This document shows positions 12,057 through 12,110 of a DNA stretch of 12,110 bases, in pieces. This DNA is from an uncultured Pseudomonadota bacterium (GTDB lineage Bacteria; Myxococcota_A; Polyangia; HGW-17), in the NCBI GenBank assembly GCA_938004375.1, contig CALKWH010000054.1, positions 1-12,110 of the forward strand, written 5' to 3'. The notes under the pieces were generated by a model, which saw only the letters and a list, made by a program, of their open reading frames with translations, was not told where the DNA came from and did no database searches. A program made the position numbers and the translations under genes. The stretch's first letter is position 1, and every line of letters begins with the position of its first letter.

Positions 12057-12110
12057 GCAGAAACGTCTTCGTTTCTGCGGCAGATTGTGCTCGGTACGTT
12101 TGCAGAAACG
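12057..12110 (+). repeat. Hairpin and repeated GCAGAAACG element in the 5' leader
   Basis: GCAGAAACG (12057-12065) and its exact complement CGTTTCTGC (12070-12078) form a 9-bp stem with a TCTT loop. GCAGAAACG recurs at 12102-12110, exactly at the contig end, with a preceding CGTTT (12097-12101) able to pair with AAACG. The same bases hold an ATG-started frame (12055) open to the end, without a ribosome binding site, so I do not call it a gene. Confidence 0.7.

Noticed and set aside
12055..12110. Small open frame beginning ATG at 12055 and running off the window
   Set aside because: No ribosome binding site, and the bases are better explained by the perfect hairpin and repeat; the window ends after 18 codons.

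Overview
The window is one end of a high-GC (roughly two-thirds G+C by eye) Gram-negative contig. Lipoprotein signal peptides, a TonB-dependent receptor fused to a TonB domain, and a ruvX-mltG-DUF3467 cluster suggest a deltaproteobacterium, probably Myxococcota or a relative. That placement is inferred from gene content; no rRNA or other marker is present to confirm it. The first 43 bases are not genomic. They are an Illumina index plus TruSeq read-2 adapter left on the contig, and they cut off the ruvX gene.

Layout. (1) Positions 44-1509, + strand: the last codons of ruvX, then mltG (endolytic murein transglycosylase) and a small DUF3467 gene, joined by ATGA overlaps. (2) 1587-2999, +: an exported extensin-like/LAS-type putative zinc hydrolase with two blocks of short tandem repeats. 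(3) 3140-3532, +: a small membrane protein with a C-terminal zinc ribbon, behind a good sigma70-type promoter. (4) 8299 down to 3641, - strand: a four-gene operon. In transcription order it holds a His/Cys-rich small membrane or exported protein, an 867-residue TonB-domain/TonB-dependent-receptor fusion with a seven-copy Ser-Asp-Lys linker, and two lipoproteins, the last carrying an EF-hand loop. (5) 8383-10297, +: a small protein resembling the polyhydroxyalkanoic-acid-system family and a 546-residue lipoprotein of unknown function. (6) 11843 down to 10302, -: an amidase-signature enzyme with a complete Lys-Ser-Ser triad. (7) 11844-12110: a palindrome-rich intergenic region with a near-consensus promoter firing off the contig end, perhaps into an rRNA, tRNA or ribosomal-protein operon.

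Region 1 concerns DNA maintenance and cell-wall termination. The region 2 protein could also act on the envelope. The most interesting unit is the minus-strand operon. I infer a metal or metal-chelate uptake system: a metal-binding-looking small protein, a receptor carrying its own TonB-type domain, and two lipoproteins that may capture ligand. The operon appears to start from a promoter so close to the first ATG that its mRNA would be leaderless. The same palindromic TTGCAA hexamer could serve as the -35 box for the divergent gene. The substrate cannot be read from the sequence. No tRNA, rRNA, CRISPR array, insertion sequence or phage gene was seen, and no gene-free stretch exceeds 300 bases.
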